Below are positions 16,398-24,942 of a stretch of 64,000 bases of DNA, piece by piece; the first letter of the stretch is position 1; the number at the start of each line of letters is the position of its first letter. The notes under the pieces were generated by a model that saw nothing but the letters and a program-made list of their open reading frames with translations, made no database searches and was not told the DNA's origin. Source of the DNA: Chitinophagaceae bacterium (GTDB taxonomy: Bacteria; Bacteroidota; Bacteroidia; Chitinophagales; Chitinophagaceae); assembly GCA_017853575.1 (NCBI GenBank), contig JAFMJI010000001.1, positions 358,529 through 422,528 of the forward strand, in the 5' to 3' direction. Both the position numbers and the translations under genes were made by a program.

Positions 16398-17714
16398 ATG
16401 GGATGCAGCTCATGCGGAACGAAAGATGGTAAACCCAGTGGTTGCAAAAGCAACGGGGGATGCAGCAGCGGTGGTTGCAACCGGCTCAACGTGCATGATT
16501 GGCTGGCCAATCTTCCTTTTTCAGACCCTGCAGTTTCTTGCAGGATCGTAGAAATCAGTTTTAACAACGGCAGCAGAAAAGATTATTTTAAAAATACTAC
16601 CCTTCATCATTTTAATAAAGGTGAGATGGTAAGCGTTGAGGGAGTAAGTGGTTTTGATGTTGGAGAAGTAAACCTCAGTGGAGAACTGGTGCGACTTCAA
16701 CTCAAGAAAAAAAGAATCCCGGAAGACAGTGCTGAAATCAAAAAAATATTGCGAAGATCCACCGAAGTGGATATCCAAAAATGGAAAGAAAGCAAATCCA
16801 AGGAGCGTGAAGTACTTGCAAGATCAAGAGCCGTTGCAAAACAGCTGAATCTCGTTATGAAAATTTGTGAAGTGGAGATTCAGGCAGATGGAAGAAAGGC
16901 AACCTTCTTTTATACAGCTGAAGACAGGGTAGATTTCAGGGAATTGATTAAAATATATGCCACTGAGTTCAAAGTAAAAGTTGAAATGAAACAAATTGGC
17001 GCAAGACAGGAAGCTGCAAAAGTAGGCGGAATCGGAAGTTGCGGAAGAGAGCTCTGCTGCAGCAGTTGGTTGAATGAATTCAAAAGTGTCACCACTGCGA
17101 TGGCACGTTATCAGAATTTGAGTATCAATCAAACCAAATTGAGCGGACAATGTGGAAGATTGAAATGCTGCCTAAACTATGAGTTGGACACCTACCTTGA
17201 TGCTTTGCAACATTTTCCAGATCACGCAGATGTTTTACAAACTGCAAAAGGAAATGCACAACTTATCAAAAAAGATATCTTTAAAAATTTGATGTGGTAC
17301 ACATTGCCCGACAGCAACAAACAGTATCCACTATCAATAGATACAGTCAAGAAAATAAAATCCCTGAATAGCAAGGGCATTTTTCCTGAAGAACTCGAAA
17401 CAGAAGAAGTTGCATCCACTTCAAAATCAAAAGAACCTGAACCACAGTTTGTAGATGTAGTTGGTCAGATCAGCTTGCGATCTTTGGAGAGAAATGCACA
17501 GAAAAGAAGAGGGACAAGGGACAAGGGACAAGGGACAAGGGGACAAGGATTCAATACTAAGGGACGAAGCCTGCCTGCCGGACAAGCAGGGACGAGGGAC
17601 GAGGCACGTGAATCAAGACCTAGCGATAGAAGAGATAACAGAGGACCCAAACCGCAGGGGAAGCAAATAAAATTGAATCGAAACGATCAAGGAAACCGCC
17701 GTGACCCGGCATAA
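16398..17714 (+). CDS. ricT: RicT (PSP1) family protein with repeat-derived C-terminal tail
   Basis: A 438-residue PSP1/RicT protein. In Bacillus, RicT joins RicA and RicF in a complex with two 4Fe-4S clusters that modulates RNase Y and RNA processing. The N-terminus is Cys-rich (MGCSSCGTKDGKPSGCKSNGG). The PSP1 core includes GIGSCGRELCCSSWL and SGQCGRLKCCLNYE, the conserved Cys pairs, at about 213-262. After about residue 370 the sequence becomes low complexity, because it is encoded by GGGACAA heptamers. The last 32 codons or so are antisense to cdsA. The tail is probably dispensable and the true end may vary between strains. Confidence 0.9.
   Translation: MGCSSCGTKDGKPSGCKSNGGCSSGGCNRLNVHDWLANLPFSDPAVSCRIVEISFNNGSRKDYFKNTTLHHFNKGEMVSVEGVSGFDVGEVNLSGELVRLQLKKKRIPEDSAEIKKILRRSTEVDIQKWKESKSKEREVLARSRAVAKQLNLVMKICEVEIQADGRKATFFYTAEDRVDFRELIKIYATEFKVKVEMKQIGARQEAAKVGGIGSCGRELCCSSWLNEFKSVTTAMARYQNLSINQTKLSGQCGRLKCCLNYELDTYLDALQHFPDHADVLQTAKGNAQLIKKDIFKNLMWYTLPDSNKQYPLSIDTVKKIKSLNSKGIFPEELETEEVASTSKSKEPEPQFVDVVGQISLRSLERNAQKRRGTRDKGQGTRGQGFNTKGRSLPAGQAGTRDEARESRPSDRRDNRGPKPQGKQIKLNRNDQGNRRDPA
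17511..17609. repeat. GGGACAA/GGGACGA heptamer array with embedded GC-rich palindrome inside ricT
   Basis: Four GGGACAA-type units run in tandem from 17511 (the fourth is followed by an extra G and a further GGACAA), then a gap, then GGGACGA units at 17561, 17589 and 17596. Between them lies CCTGCCTGCCGGACAAGCAG (about 17570-17589), an imperfect GC-rich palindrome unlike the surrounding base composition. The unit length of 7 means each added copy shifts the ricT reading frame. Confidence 0.85.
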
Positions 17715-18513
17715 AATTTCCACTGTCTTTTACACCTGCCAATCGTTTCAATCTGCTCTCATATAAATCACCGAATGTACCTGCAAAGGCAACAGTAAAT
17801 GATATTGCCAGCATGTCAAAAGAAAAATTCCACTGAGTTGCAGCAATCAGGTTGATCAATCCAACACTTAACAAAATACCACCAATGGTGCCTTCCCAAG
17901 ATTTTTTGGGAGACCATTTTGACAATGGAGTTTTTCCTATAAAAGAACCTACGACATAAGCCATTGTATCGTTGATCCAAATTCCAAATACCATCAGCAA
18001 ACTGATCAATTTTCCACTGAAAGATGAAAGCATTTTTGCGATAGAACTTTCACTTTCATCTGCATTCCACAACCATCCGCTTCTGATGTTTATCAACAAT
18101 GCCAATGAAACAGACAAATAAATAAAGCCCTTCAAAAAAATGATAAAATCCTTCTGACGAAATTTCTTTTCAAAAACAATATTCAACATGATCACGACCA
18201 GTGAAACTCTGATCAACCACTCACCTACCGTTGACATGGCGATGCTTCCTATTTGCATGGAATGTGATGTATTCATCAACATCCATCCCCATCCCAACAA
18301 AGGAAAATGAATTTGTTTCCACCAAGGTTCAATGTAAAAACCTTCGTATGTTTTTTGTGAGAGCTTCAAAAACTCAATCCAAGCACCAGCATGAACAATA
18401 GAGAACAAGACAAAAAAACTCCATTCATTCCAGAGAAGTCCGGTCAGCATAACTGCGGCATACACCAATGCAGTCTTGGTTCTGGTTGCAAATACTTTAG
18501 GATCGAATGCCAT
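17620..18513 (-). CDS. cdsA: phosphatidate cytidylyltransferase
   Basis: Makes CDP-diacylglycerol from phosphatidate and CTP in the inner membrane; it feeds the phosphatidylserine/ethanolamine pathway, which matches psd at 22 kb. The 297-residue protein has about eight hydrophobic segments and the family signature near its end (LKRLAGVKDSGNFMPGHGG followed by FLDRFDS). The start ATG 18513 (MAFDPKVFATRTK) is preferred over 18555, which would add an unconserved stretch overlapping the upstream protease gene. It overlaps that gene by 17 bp. Its 3' end overlaps ricT by 95 bp in antisense. Confidence 0.93.
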   Translation of the reverse strand: MAFDPKVFATRTKTALVYAAVMLTGLLWNEWSFFVLFSIVHAGAWIEFLKLSQKTYEGFYIEPWWKQIHFPLLGWGWMLMNTSHSMQIGSIAMSTVGEWLIRVSLVVIMLNIVFEKKFRQKDFIIFLKGFIYLSVSLALLINIRSGWLWNADESESSIAKMLSSFSGKLISLLMVFGIWINDTMAYVVGSFIGKTPLSKWSPKKSWEGTIGGILLSVGLINLIAATQWNFSFDMLAISFTVAFAGTFGDLYESRLKRLAGVKDSGNFMPGHGGFLDRFDSILFASPAVWVLCYLFYR

Positions 18514-19402
18514 CTGCAGCTCGTTTAAAATATTTGAAAAAATACACCAATGCAATTAACGCAACAATGCTCCACCAAATAGGATATTTATCATCTTGTG
18601 ATGCTGCAATCGACATCCCCTTCATACGCAGATAATAAATTTGAAGCACCCCCATCGCGTTGTTCAAAAAATGCGCAATGATCGACATCCAGATACTTTT
18701 AGAATACGCATACAGAAAGCCAAGCACAATGGATAGCGCGACCCTTGATAGAAAACCAAAAAAAGAAAAATGGATAGCACTGAACAATAAAGAAGTAATT
18801 AAAATGCTGGCCCACGTGTTACCTGATGCCCTAAACATCATATTTTGAAACCCGCCACGAAAAAATACTTCTTCAAATACTGCCGGTGCAAATGCCATGA
18901 CAACCAGCGCAAACATCAAATCGCCCATGTCATTCATTACAGACATCAACTCAATTTGCTTCATGTAAGAATCTTCCAAAGACTTTGCATAAATTTTTAA
19001 TGATTCAGTAAGTGGAATCAATTCATTGAGTGAAGCAAGAGAACCAGAAAGCAAAATGGTAATACCCATCAAAAAACATCCCCAAAGAACGGTTTGAATA
19101 TTCAGTTTGGATTGAAATCCAATATATGATAGAGGATTTCGGTTCACCACTTTTGCTGCAACCAATGACGGAAGAAAAAAGGTACATGCTGCAAGAATCG
19201 TTTGTGTAAGTCTTATAAAGTCCACCTGCGCTGGATTTGACATGGCAATTTGCATATCAGCCAATCCCTGTCCTCCTTTGATTTTCCATAAAAGAAGTGA
19301 AACAGAAGTACCCAGCACCATCCCTACTCCCATGAATGCTATCAGAAGAAATAGACCAATCTTCTCATTCATTGCCCTTCCCTTATTCATTTCCATCATC
19401 AT
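18497..19402 (-). CDS. CPBP family intramembrane glutamic endopeptidase
   Basis: A 301-residue multi-pass membrane protein of the CAAX-protease/bacteriocin-processing (CPBP, Abi) family. The catalytic motifs are EEVFFRGGFQ (EExxxR), the following FSAIHFSFF (FxxxH) and HFLNNAMG (HxxxN). Substrate unknown; relatives process or protect against peptides, or act in membrane protein turnover. It is translated from ATG 19402 (a further ATG cluster lies just downstream) and overlaps cdsA, so the two are probably co-transcribed. Confidence 0.9.
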   Translation of the reverse strand: MMMEMNKGRAMNEKIGLFLLIAFMGVGMVLGTSVSLLLWKIKGGQGLADMQIAMSNPAQVDFIRLTQTILAACTFFLPSLVAAKVVNRNPLSYIGFQSKLNIQTVLWGCFLMGITILLSGSLASLNELIPLTESLKIYAKSLEDSYMKQIELMSVMNDMGDLMFALVVMAFAPAVFEEVFFRGGFQNMMFRASGNTWASILITSLLFSAIHFSFFGFLSRVALSIVLGFLYAYSKSIWMSIIAHFLNNAMGVLQIYYLRMKGMSIAASQDDKYPIWWSIVALIALVYFFKYFKRAADGIRS

Positions 19403-19438
19403 ACCATATGTTTTATAAATCTACAATCACCAAGTGCT

Positions 19439-19446
19439 TAACTTTG
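19439..19446 (+). promoter_or_regulatory. -7 element of the dus promoter
   Basis: TAACTTTG, a perfect TAnnTTTG match in the context TTAACTTTGC, ends 10 nt before the ATG at 19457. Confidence 0.7.
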
Positions 19447-19456
19447 CAATGTTTAT

Positions 19457-20425
19457 ATGATAAAGATAGGCAACATAACATTACCTGATTTTCCACTGCT
19501 ACTGGCACCCATGGAAGATGTCAGTGATCCGCCGTTTCGTGCAGTGTGCAAAAAGAATGGCGCAGACCTGATGTTTACTGAATTTATCAGCAGTGAAGGA
19601 TTGATTAGAGATGCCATCAAGAGCAGGCAGAAGCTCGATATCTTTGAAGAAGAACGTCCGGTTGGAATCCAAATTTTTGGTGGCGATGAAGAAGCCATGG
19701 CGATTAGCGCAGAAATTGTAAATACGGTTCATCCTGATTTATTAGATATCAATTTTGGTTGCCCTGTTAAAAAAGTAGTTTGCAAAGGTGCAGGTGCAGC
19801 TGTGCTGAAAGATATCGATCTCATGGTAAGACTTACTAAAGCAGTCATCAAATCTTCATCCGTTCCGGTTACTGTGAAAACCAGGTTGGGGTGGGATTTT
19901 GACAGTATAAATATTTTAGAGGTTACAGAGAAGTTGCAAGACATTGGCGTGCAGGCAATCTCAATACATGGAAGAACGAGAAGTCAATTGTACAAGGGAG
20001 AGGCAGATTGGAGCTGGATTGCAAAAGTGAAAGAAAATCCCAGAATCAATATTCCAATTTTTGGAAATGGAGATATAGACAGTCCAGAAAAAGCGCTTGA
20101 ATACAAAAATAAATATGGAGTTGATGGTATCATGATTGGAAGAGCAGCCATTGGGAATCCTTGGTTTTTCAAAGAAGTGAAACACTATTTTGCAACCGGA
20201 GAAAAACTACCATTACCAACATTGGAAGAAAGAATTGAAGTGATCATGGATCATCTAAGGGCATCTATTTCATGGAAAGGACCAAAACTTGGCATTTTGG
20301 AGATGAGAAGACATTATGCCAATTATTTAAAAGGTATACCAAACATAAAACCGATACGCAATAGCTTGGTTACTGCAAACAGTTTAGAAGAAATTGAAGA
20401 AACATTGTTAACGGTTAACGGTTGA
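19457..20425 (+). CDS. dusB: tRNA-dihydrouridine synthase (DusB type)
   Basis: FMN enzyme that reduces uridine to dihydrouridine in tRNA D-loops. The 322 residues form a TIM barrel plus helical domain. Motifs are LLAPMEDVSDPPFR at the N-terminus, DINFGCPVKKVVCKGAGAA with the catalytic Cys in VVCKG, VKTRLGWD, SIHGRTRSQLYKG, and the phosphate-binding FGNGDI and IGRAAIGNPW. The last residues (LLTVNG) and the stop codon are encoded by GTTAACG heptamers of the repeat array beginning at 20407. Confidence 0.95.
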   Translation: MIKIGNITLPDFPLLLAPMEDVSDPPFRAVCKKNGADLMFTEFISSEGLIRDAIKSRQKLDIFEEERPVGIQIFGGDEEAMAISAEIVNTVHPDLLDINFGCPVKKVVCKGAGAAVLKDIDLMVRLTKAVIKSSSVPVTVKTRLGWDFDSINILEVTEKLQDIGVQAISIHGRTRSQLYKGEADWSWIAKVKENPRINIPIFGNGDIDSPEKALEYKNKYGVDGIMIGRAAIGNPWFFKEVKHYFATGEKLPLPTLEERIEVIMDHLRASISWKGPKLGILEMRRHYANYLKGIPNIKPIRNSLVTANSLEEIEETLLTVNG

Positions 20426-20462
20426 CAGTTAACAGTTAACAGTTAACAGTCAACTGACAACT
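20407..20462. repeat. GTTAACA heptamer array at the dusB 3' end
   Basis: Eight 7-nt units: two GTTAACG, one GTTGACA, three GTTAACA, one GTCAACT and one GACAACT. The outer units are complementary (GTTGAC against GTCAAC), so a hairpin is possible. The array encodes the last dusB residues and supplies its TGA (20423-20425). No T-run follows, so it is not a standard terminator. Confidence 0.9.
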
Positions 20463-20495
20463 TAATTAGATCATTCATTACTTTAAAAAAAGCAA

Positions 20496-20957
20496 ATGAC
20501 TCCACAAGAAAAATTCAATGCATTGACTGATATCATGCCACAGCCATCAGGATCCAAGGGCATTTACAAATCATGCATAGCCATTGATAAAATAGTTTAC
20601 ACATCAGGTCATGTTCCGTTTGACACAAAAGGAGACAGAATCAGAGGAAAAGTTGGGTTGAACATGAGTACGGAGGAGGCGAAAGGAGTTGCAAGAAATG
20701 TAGGACTGTGTATTTTGAAAACGTTGATCAATGAGTTTGGAAGTTTGGATAAAATCAAACGCGTTGTAAAAATTCTAGGCATGGTAAATGCTATACCTGA
20801 ATATGCAGAGCAACCCATTGTAATCAATGGATGCAGTGAACTCTTCAGAGAAATCTGGGGAGAAGATGCAGGCGTGGGCGCCAGAAGTGCAGTGGGAATG
20901 GGCTCATTGCCAGATCATGTTCCTGTAGAAATTGAAGCCATATTTGAATTAAACTAA
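20496..20957 (+). CDS. RidA/YjgF family protein
   Basis: A 153-residue RidA-fold protein. RidA members hydrolyse reactive enamine/imine intermediates from PLP enzymes. The conserved parts are the strand YTSGHVPFDTKGD and the C-terminal GARSAVGMGSLPDHVPVEIEAIFE, which contains the conserved Arg in GARSA. It is slightly longer than canonical RidA (about 130 residues), closer to the second YjgF subgroup. The next gene, 5 bp downstream, is a PLP-dependent aldolase-like enzyme, which fits a role in protecting against its imine products. Confidence 0.9.
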   Translation: MTPQEKFNALTDIMPQPSGSKGIYKSCIAIDKIVYTSGHVPFDTKGDRIRGKVGLNMSTEEAKGVARNVGLCILKTLINEFGSLDKIKRVVKILGMVNAIPEYAEQPIVINGCSELFREIWGEDAGVGARSAVGMGSLPDHVPVEIEAIFELN

Positions 20958-20962
20958 TCAAC

Positions 20963-22048
20963 ATGCAATTTGCTGAACTTGATTCTCCTTCTTTGATCGT
21001 GGATGCCTCCATCGTCAGAAAAAACATCCATGAAATGATTCGCATGGTCGGAGATGTAAATCGACTTCGTCCACATATCAAAACGCATAAAACTGCTGAA
21101 GGCATTCAATTGATGATAGAAGCAGGCATTCAAAAGTTTAAATGTGCAACCATTGCAGAGGCTGAATTACTTGCCAACAATGGCGCAAAAGATATTTTGT
21201 TGGCATACCAGCCAGTTGGGCCCAAAATTGAAAGACTTTATCAAATCACAAAAGCTTATCCGGAGATTCAATTTGGTTGCTTAACTGATCATCAGCAAGC
21301 AGCAATGGCAATTGGAAATTTTTTTGATCAACATCAATCTGTGATAGATGTCTACGTCGATTTGAACGTTGGCATGAACAGAACAGGTATTGCCCCAGAA
21401 AAAGCACTTGAATTGATTAAATCCTTTCAACGCATTCCAGGATTAAATTTCAAGGGCCTGCATGTATATGATGGCCATCATCGGCAGGTTGATTATGCAG
21501 AGAAAGAAATTGCATGCAACAAAGGATTCCAACAAGTACAAACATTGATGAAAGCAATCGAGGCTGAAGGAATCACAAAACCAAATATTATCGCAGGGGG
21601 CTCTCCAAGTTTTTCTGTTCATGCCAAACACAATGATAGAGATTGCAGTCCGGGTACAAATATTTTCTGGGACAAAGGCTATGCAAGCATTTGTCCTGAA
21701 CAGCATTTCGAACCTGCCGTGAAAGTGCTAACAAGGGTTATTTCACTTCCCGGACTCAACAAGATTTGCATTGACTTAGGACATAAAGCCGTAGCTGCTG
21801 AAAACGATATCACAAAAAGAATATTTTTCCCTGATTATCCTCATCTCCGTCCTCTTTCTCAAAGTGAAGAGCACATGGTGCTTGAAACTGATGGACAAAA
21901 AAGCTTTATACCAGGCGATCTTTTGATAGGGATCCCCTACCATATTTGTCCCACTGTTGCGCTGCATGAATCTTTATTTGAAGTGCAAAATGGAAACGTG
22001 ATCAAAGAATGGAATGTGATGGCCAGGAAAAGAAAGATCAATATCTAG
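20963..22048 (+). CDS. D-threonine aldolase / D-serine dehydratase-like PLP enzyme
   Basis: A 361-residue fold-type III PLP enzyme. The N-terminal alanine-racemase-like barrel carries the PLP lysine in RPHIKTHKT (Lys40). The C-terminal D-serine-dehydratase-like domain has the metal-binding HxC motif in GIPYHICPTV. Members cleave D-threonine or D-allo-threonine to glycine and acetaldehyde, or dehydrate D-serine. Sequence alone does not separate these. It forms a tight pair with the RidA-type gene. Confidence 0.88.
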   Translation: MQFAELDSPSLIVDASIVRKNIHEMIRMVGDVNRLRPHIKTHKTAEGIQLMIEAGIQKFKCATIAEAELLANNGAKDILLAYQPVGPKIERLYQITKAYPEIQFGCLTDHQQAAMAIGNFFDQHQSVIDVYVDLNVGMNRTGIAPEKALELIKSFQRIPGLNFKGLHVYDGHHRQVDYAEKEIACNKGFQQVQTLMKAIEAEGITKPNIIAGGSPSFSVHAKHNDRDCSPGTNIFWDKGYASICPEQHFEPAVKVLTRVISLPGLNKICIDLGHKAVAAENDITKRIFFPDYPHLRPLSQSEEHMVLETDGQKSFIPGDLLIGIPYHICPTVALHESLFEVQNGNVIKEWNVMARKRKINI

Positions 22049-22064
22049 AAGCGATCATATTCAT

Positions 22065-22072
22065 TACCTTCG
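22065..22072 (+). promoter_or_regulatory. -7-like element before psd
   Basis: TACCTTCG in TTACCTTCGC is one mismatch from TAnnTTTG. It lies 12 nt before the ATG at 22085, between the stop of the PLP enzyme and psd. Confidence 0.55.
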
Positions 22073-22084
22073 CAACCAATTCAA

Positions 22085-22747
22085 ATGATCATGCGCATTC
22101 ATAAAGAAGGTATACCGACTATTCTTATCACAACAATTCTTGTAGGACTATTGATGGTTGTTTCCAACAAATACATCAGCAGTGAATGGTGCACCATTAA
22201 ATATATCGTTGATGCTGTATTGGTGGGATGTTGGCTTTTTATTCTTTCATTTTTCCGCATTCCCAACAGAACTTTCCACTATGGTGAAAACGAAATTATT
22301 TCTCCTGCTGATGGAAAAGTTGTTGTGATTGAAGAAGTATTTGATGAGGAGTATTTCAAAGAAAAGAGATTACAAATTTCTGTTTTTATGAGCCCGGCGA
22401 ATGTGCATGTGAACAGATATCCGATGGATGGAGAAGTTATCTACAGCAAGTATCACCCTGGGAAATACCTGGTTGCCTGGGATCCAAAATCTTCAACAGA
22501 CAATGAACGACACAGCATTGTAGTGAGGAATAGCAAAGCGACTGTTCTTGTAAAACAAATTGCAGGTGCGTTGGCCAGAAGGATTGTAAACTATGCAACG
22601 GTTGGAAGCTCAGTAAAACAAAATGCTGAACTCGGATTTATCAAGTTTGGAAGCAGGGTAGATTTATTGCTGCCGTTGAATGCAAAACCTGAAGTTAACA
22701 TTGGAGACACTGTGAAGAACGGCATCAGTGTTTTAGCAACGTATTAA
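22085..22747 (+). CDS. psd: phosphatidylserine decarboxylase (short type)
   Basis: Forms phosphatidylethanolamine from phosphatidylserine. The 220-residue length and two N-terminal hydrophobic segments (about 11-25 and 35-50) match the short, archaeal-type proenzyme. The self-cleavage site that creates the pyruvoyl group is in KFGSRVDLLLP, at Ser190. Other conserved parts are ISPADGKVV and SPANVHVNRYP. A second ATG is at 22091. Together with cdsA at 17.6 kb it covers two steps of PE synthesis in the window. Confidence 0.93.
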   Translation: MIMRIHKEGIPTILITTILVGLLMVVSNKYISSEWCTIKYIVDAVLVGCWLFILSFFRIPNRTFHYGENEIISPADGKVVVIEEVFDEEYFKEKRLQISVFMSPANVHVNRYPMDGEVIYSKYHPGKYLVAWDPKSSTDNERHSIVVRNSKATVLVKQIAGALARRIVNYATVGSSVKQNAELGFIKFGSRVDLLLPLNAKPEVNIGDTVKNGISVLATY

Positions 22748-22748
22748 C

Positions 22749-23453
22749 TTAGAGAATGTTTTTCAGGTCCATCAAACTATTCAGTACATAAGTAGGTTTG
22801 ATTTCATTCGTAGGAGGATTGGCAGGATTAAAATATGCACTATCTATTCCTGCATTGTTTGCTCCAAGAATATCTACTTCCAATGTATCTCCAATCATGA
22901 TTGAAGTTTGAGCACTTGCATTTGTTTTGGTCAGTGCATATTCAAAAATAGCTGCGTGGGGTTTCATGATTCCAGCCTGCTCTGAGGTAATCACCTCTCT
23001 AAAGAAGCCATCAATGTTGCTATTTTTTATTTTCAGGTGTTGCGTAGTTTCAAAACCATTGGTGATAAGGTGCATAGGATAGGACTTATCCTTGAGGTAA
23101 TTCAATACCTCCATGCAGTGGGGGAAGAGATGTGTTTTGGTAGGCAATATTTCAAGATATCGTTCGCTCATCTGTTTAGACAAGGGCTCATCGGTAATTT
23201 TATAATCTACCAGGGTTCGCCACATCCGTTTCCACCTCAATTCTTCTCTATTGATATACCCTTTGCGAAAACGATCCCAATAGATGGCATTGTGATGATG
23301 ATATGTTTGATGGAAATGCTCGAAATCATTGGTTGCTTTTTCATCAAGCTTCATTTCGATATAGAGATCTTTCAGTGTCTCGTGAGAGTTGGTCTCAAAG
23401 TCCCACAATGTATGATCAAGATCAAAGAAAATCTGTTTGTATTGCTTAGGCAT
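22749..23453 (-). CDS. HAD superfamily hydrolase, YjjG-like nucleotidase
   Basis: A 234-residue phosphatase. HAD motif I is IFFDLDHTLWDF, motif II is HLITNGFE, and motifs III/IV are KPHAAIFEYAL and MIGDTLEVDILGANNAGI. The family (YjjG type) dephosphorylates non-canonical and pyrimidine nucleoside monophosphates. The start is ATG 23453 (MPKQYKQ); the upstream TTG 23474 adds an unconserved stretch. It is convergent with psd, with a 1-bp gap. Confidence 0.9.
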   Translation of the reverse strand: MPKQYKQIFFDLDHTLWDFETNSHETLKDLYIEMKLDEKATNDFEHFHQTYHHHNAIYWDRFRKGYINREELRWKRMWRTLVDYKITDEPLSKQMSERYLEILPTKTHLFPHCMEVLNYLKDKSYPMHLITNGFETTQHLKIKNSNIDGFFREVITSEQAGIMKPHAAIFEYALTKTNASAQTSIMIGDTLEVDILGANNAGIDSAYFNPANPPTNEIKPTYVLNSLMDLKNIL

Positions 23454-23529
23454 GTGTGGGCAAAAATACAGCAACTGATCAAGAATTAATGGAAAGATGC
23501 TTTATTGCCTTTCCACTAACTTTACAAAA

Positions 23530-24237
23530 ATGCAGGATATGAATGTTGTCATTACAGGAGCATCAAAAGGAATCGGAAAATCAATTGCAGAGGGATTTGC
23601 TGCCAAAGGTGCTCATTTATTTCTATGTTCCAGAAACATGGCAAAAACCATGCCTTGGCAACAGGAATTGATGAAAAAATATTCCATCAACATCACCAGT
23701 TTTGATGCAGATCTTTCAAAACAAGAAGAAGTGAAATCATTTGCAAAACATATTTTGAGTGCAACTGATCAAATTGACATCTTGATCAACAATACAGGTA
23801 CTTATGAACCGGGTTCAACATACAACGAAGAAGATGGACAGCTGGAGAAGATGTTGAATGTGAATCTTTTTTCTGCATACCACTTAACAAGAGCATTGAT
23901 AGGAGCGATGATAAAAAAGAAAGCAGGACATATTTTCAATATATGCTCAATTGCATCATTGAATGCATATCCAAATGGCGGATCATACAGCATCTCTAAA
24001 TGGGCATTGGCAGGGTTCAGCAAAAATTTGAGAGAAGAGATGAAACCTCACCACATTAAAGTAACCTCTGTATATCCTGGTGCAACACTGACCAGTTCCT
24101 GGGATGGAATGAACATTGATCCAAAACGAATTCTTGAAACAGCGGATATCACTAAAATGATTCTTTCAGCCAGTGAACTATCTATGCAAGCATGTGTGGA
24201 GGATATTGTCATCAGGCCACAACTGGGTGATCTTTGA
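23530..24237 (+). CDS. short-chain dehydrogenase/reductase
   Basis: A 235-residue classical SDR. It has the Rossmann glycine motif TGASKGIGKSIA, the NNTG strand (LINNTGTYEPG), the catalytic Ser in ICSIAS and the YSISK active-site pair (YxxxK). Substrate unknown. The frame opens at ATG 23497, but a TAACTTTA -7-like element at about 23516-23523 lies inside that extension. The start is therefore taken as ATG 23530 (MQDMNVVITG) or 23539. It is convergent with the response-regulator gene and abuts it. Confidence 0.88.
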   Translation: MQDMNVVITGASKGIGKSIAEGFAAKGAHLFLCSRNMAKTMPWQQELMKKYSINITSFDADLSKQEEVKSFAKHILSATDQIDILINNTGTYEPGSTYNEEDGQLEKMLNVNLFSAYHLTRALIGAMIKKKAGHIFNICSIASLNAYPNGGSYSISKWALAGFSKNLREEMKPHHIKVTSVYPGATLTSSWDGMNIDPKRILETADITKMILSASELSMQACVEDIVIRPQLGDL

Positions 24238-24942
24238 TTAAATGCTGAATCGATATCCTACACTTCTGATGGAAAGAAAGTGTTGTGGATTCTTGGGATC
24301 TTTTTCGAAGTATTTACGAAAATTCATGATGAAATTATCAATCGTTCTTGTTGTTGGGAAAACCTGATATCCCCATACCGCTTGAAGAATTTTCTCTCTA
24401 GAAACCACTTCATTTTTATATTCCAACATTAATTTAAGCAGCATAATTTCTTTCTTGCTCAACTGAATTTCCTGTCCATGAAGTGTATTTGCCTTTTGCG
24501 ATTTGAAATCAATAGTATTGCCTCCAAATTCCAATACCTCATTGATCGTTGATCGATCAGAAAGTTTCTTGTTTTTTTCAATCAGTTTTTCTACTCGCAA
24601 CAACAATTCTTCCAAATTGAATGGCTTGGTGAGGTAATCATCTGCACCTTTTTTCAATCCAGTTACACGGTCAGCACTACCTGCTCTTGCACTCAGCATC
24701 AGAATGGGAGTTTCAATATTGTTTAGCCTTATATTTTCACTAACATCAAATCCATCCAATTCAGGCAACATGACGTCGAGCAGGATAAGATCAAAATATT
24801 CTTCTTTCACTTTTTTCAGCGCACTGGCACCATCACCAACACAAGTAACCTCATAGCCCTCAAGCTCTAGATTGAGTTTGAGTGCTTCCTGAAGATTTTC
24901 TTCATCTTCCACTAAAAGGATCGATGCGTTTTTGTCAGACAT
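24238..24942 (-). CDS. OmpR/PhoB-type response regulator
   Basis: A 234-residue two-component regulator. The receiver domain (1-120) has the acidic pocket VEDEEN, the phospho-acceptor Asp in ILLDVMLPELDG and the switch Lys in LTKPFN. The C-terminal winged-helix domain (about 135-234) ends with the DNA-recognition segment TRTIDNFIMNFRKYFE and a typical IRSVGYRF. It is partnered by the kinase gene upstream, with an 8-bp overlap. Target genes are unknown. Confidence 0.95.
   Translation of the reverse strand: MSDKNASILLVEDEENLQEALKLNLELEGYEVTCVGDGASALKKVKEEYFDLILLDVMLPELDGFDVSENIRLNNIETPILMLSARAGSADRVTGLKKGADDYLTKPFNLEELLLRVEKLIEKNKKLSDRSTINEVLEFGGNTIDFKSQKANTLHGQEIQLSKKEIMLLKLMLEYKNEVVSREKILQAVWGYQVFPTTRTIDNFIMNFRKYFEKDPKNPQHFLSIRSVGYRFSI

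Noticed and set aside
20407..20462. Interpreting the GTTAACA arrays as CRISPR repeats
   Set aside because: Units are contiguous 7-mers without spacers and no cas gene is present in the window.
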